Of a stretch of DNA of 64,000 nt, positions 63,326-64,000 are shown piece after piece; position 1 is the stretch's first letter, and each line of letters begins with the position of its first letter. The position numbers were made by a program, and so were the translations under genes. The notes under the pieces were generated by a model. The model worked only from the letters and a program-made list of their open reading frames with translations, ran no database searches and was not told where the DNA came from. The DNA is taken from the NCBI GenBank assembly GCA_033721235.1, contig JAWWAY010000003.1, positions 186,001 to 250,000 of the forward strand. Reading direction: 5' to 3'. The DNA comes from UBA5078 sp033721235 (GTDB taxonomy: Bacteria > Pseudomonadota > Gammaproteobacteria > Pseudomonadales > Pseudohongiellaceae).

Positions 63326-64000
63326 CTCCGCAGGAAAAGAACTTATGTTATCGGTGAATACTATGGTCTATCTGAAAGCTCTAACATTAAAAACTATATA
63401 CCACCCAATCAATTGTATTTGCGTCTAGGTTGTACAGTGAAGTACTTATTTAAAAATCTACTGAAAGTGTTTCCTCAGTATTCCCCGCCCTTAGGTATGG
63501 CTGATATTAATGATTTGAATGAGGAGACTTTAAAATACCTGCATTCGTTGCCAAGTGCTGAAATCAATGAACGATTACAATCAATAACATTAGAGTATTC
63601 AGAAGTTGAAAGTAATTTGGAAATGGCTAAGGCCATCTTGAAAGAAAATGGAATTTTAGTTATTAAAAATTTCATGAACCGCAACCTGGCTATAGAGCTT
63701 GGTGAGCGATGTAAAGAGACTATTCTATATTATGCGAATCATCTTAAGGAAGGCGAGACAACTAGCTACGAAGACGAATCTGCGCTAGCGCAGTTGGGGC
63801 CAGTCAAGCTCAAAGGATACCGCCAATTGGTAGAATACAGTAAAGCAGTCGTTCATCTTAGGAGCGGACAAGATAAAGGTATGATTGATACGTTCAATAT
63901 AGACCGAATATTGCCTGAAAGTTGTGTGAATACATTCCTTAGTGCTTTCTCCAAAAGAGAGTTTCCTGCTGTGTTGGGCATGGAAAGGCAATCTTTAAAA
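63326..64000 (+). CDS. Partial gene, possible PhyH-like oxygenase; upstream frameshift likely
   Basis: An open frame with no early ATG runs from 63326 to the right edge (225 codons). The part ILKENGILVIKNFMNRNLAIELG resembles the opening of phytanoyl-CoA dioxygenase-like proteins, but the iron-binding residues lie outside the window. A TTG at 63258, overlapping the previous stop as TTGA, opens another frame that runs to 63428. Joining the two at the A-run 63335-63338 gives a continuous protein. True start unknown. Confidence 0.5.

Overview
The window is a chromosomal segment of a Gram-negative gammaproteobacterium. The first 44 kb is essentially the conserved block glnD-map / rpsB-tsf-pyrH-frr-uppS-cdsA-dxr-rseP-bamA-skp-lpxD-fabZ-lpxA-lpxB-rnhB-dnaE-accA-tilS-pyrG-kdsA-eno-ftsB-ispD-ispF-truD-pcm-nlpD-rpoS-fdxA-mutS-pncC-recA-recX known from Pseudomonas and its Cellvibrionales-type marine relatives. 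I infer a marine Pseudomonadales/Cellvibrionales-like organism from this order; no rRNA or tRNA is present to fix the genus.

Regions. (1) 1-1905, minus strand: glnD (cut by the window edge) and map. (2) 2276-31924, plus strand: translation factors, envelope biogenesis (UppS, CdsA, RseP, BamA, Skp, lipid A enzymes), DnaE, AccA, TilS, PyrG, KdsA, Eno, FtsB, the MEP-pathway enzymes Dxr/IspD/IspF, TruD, Pcm and a DUF368 undecaprenyl-phosphate translocase. Many genes overlap by a few bases. surE, normally next to pcm, is missing. (3) 31972-41296: nlpD-rpoS, convergent fdxA and mutS, an APC-like permease, pncC, SOS-controlled recA and recX. (4) 41535-45485: a tight three-gene cluster of a periplasmic cupredoxin-like protein, a membrane adenylate cyclase and a DUF1015 protein. 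(5) 45486-52443, an accessory stretch: a RAYT (Y1 transposase) gene surrounded by about fourteen GGGGTC-n-GACCCC palindromes, a small two-gene unit whose second gene is broken by an amber codon, a small heat-shock gene with a probable ROSE RNA thermometer, and the methylcitrate-cycle genes prpB, prpC and prpD. (6) 52444-64000: the start of an exopolysaccharide/capsule locus: rfbA, a MarR-type EPS regulator, rfaH, a perfect ops element, wza-wzb-wzc, an ABC flippase-like exporter, a sugar acetyltransferase, wecE/rffA, a glycosyltransferase and a last gene that is possibly frameshifted and runs off the window. The right end is visibly more AT-rich than the core, as is usual for surface-polysaccharide loci.

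How it fits together: the core block couples ribosome and translation genes with outer-membrane and lipid A assembly. The right end makes and exports a polysaccharide that probably contains an N-acetylated dTDP-4-amino-6-deoxysugar, with RfaH acting at the ops site as antiterminator for the long operon. The most original material is the cupredoxin/cyclase/DUF1015 cluster, the RAYT with its palindrome family, the ROSE-like leader and the leader ORF that starts at ops and ends on the wza start codon.
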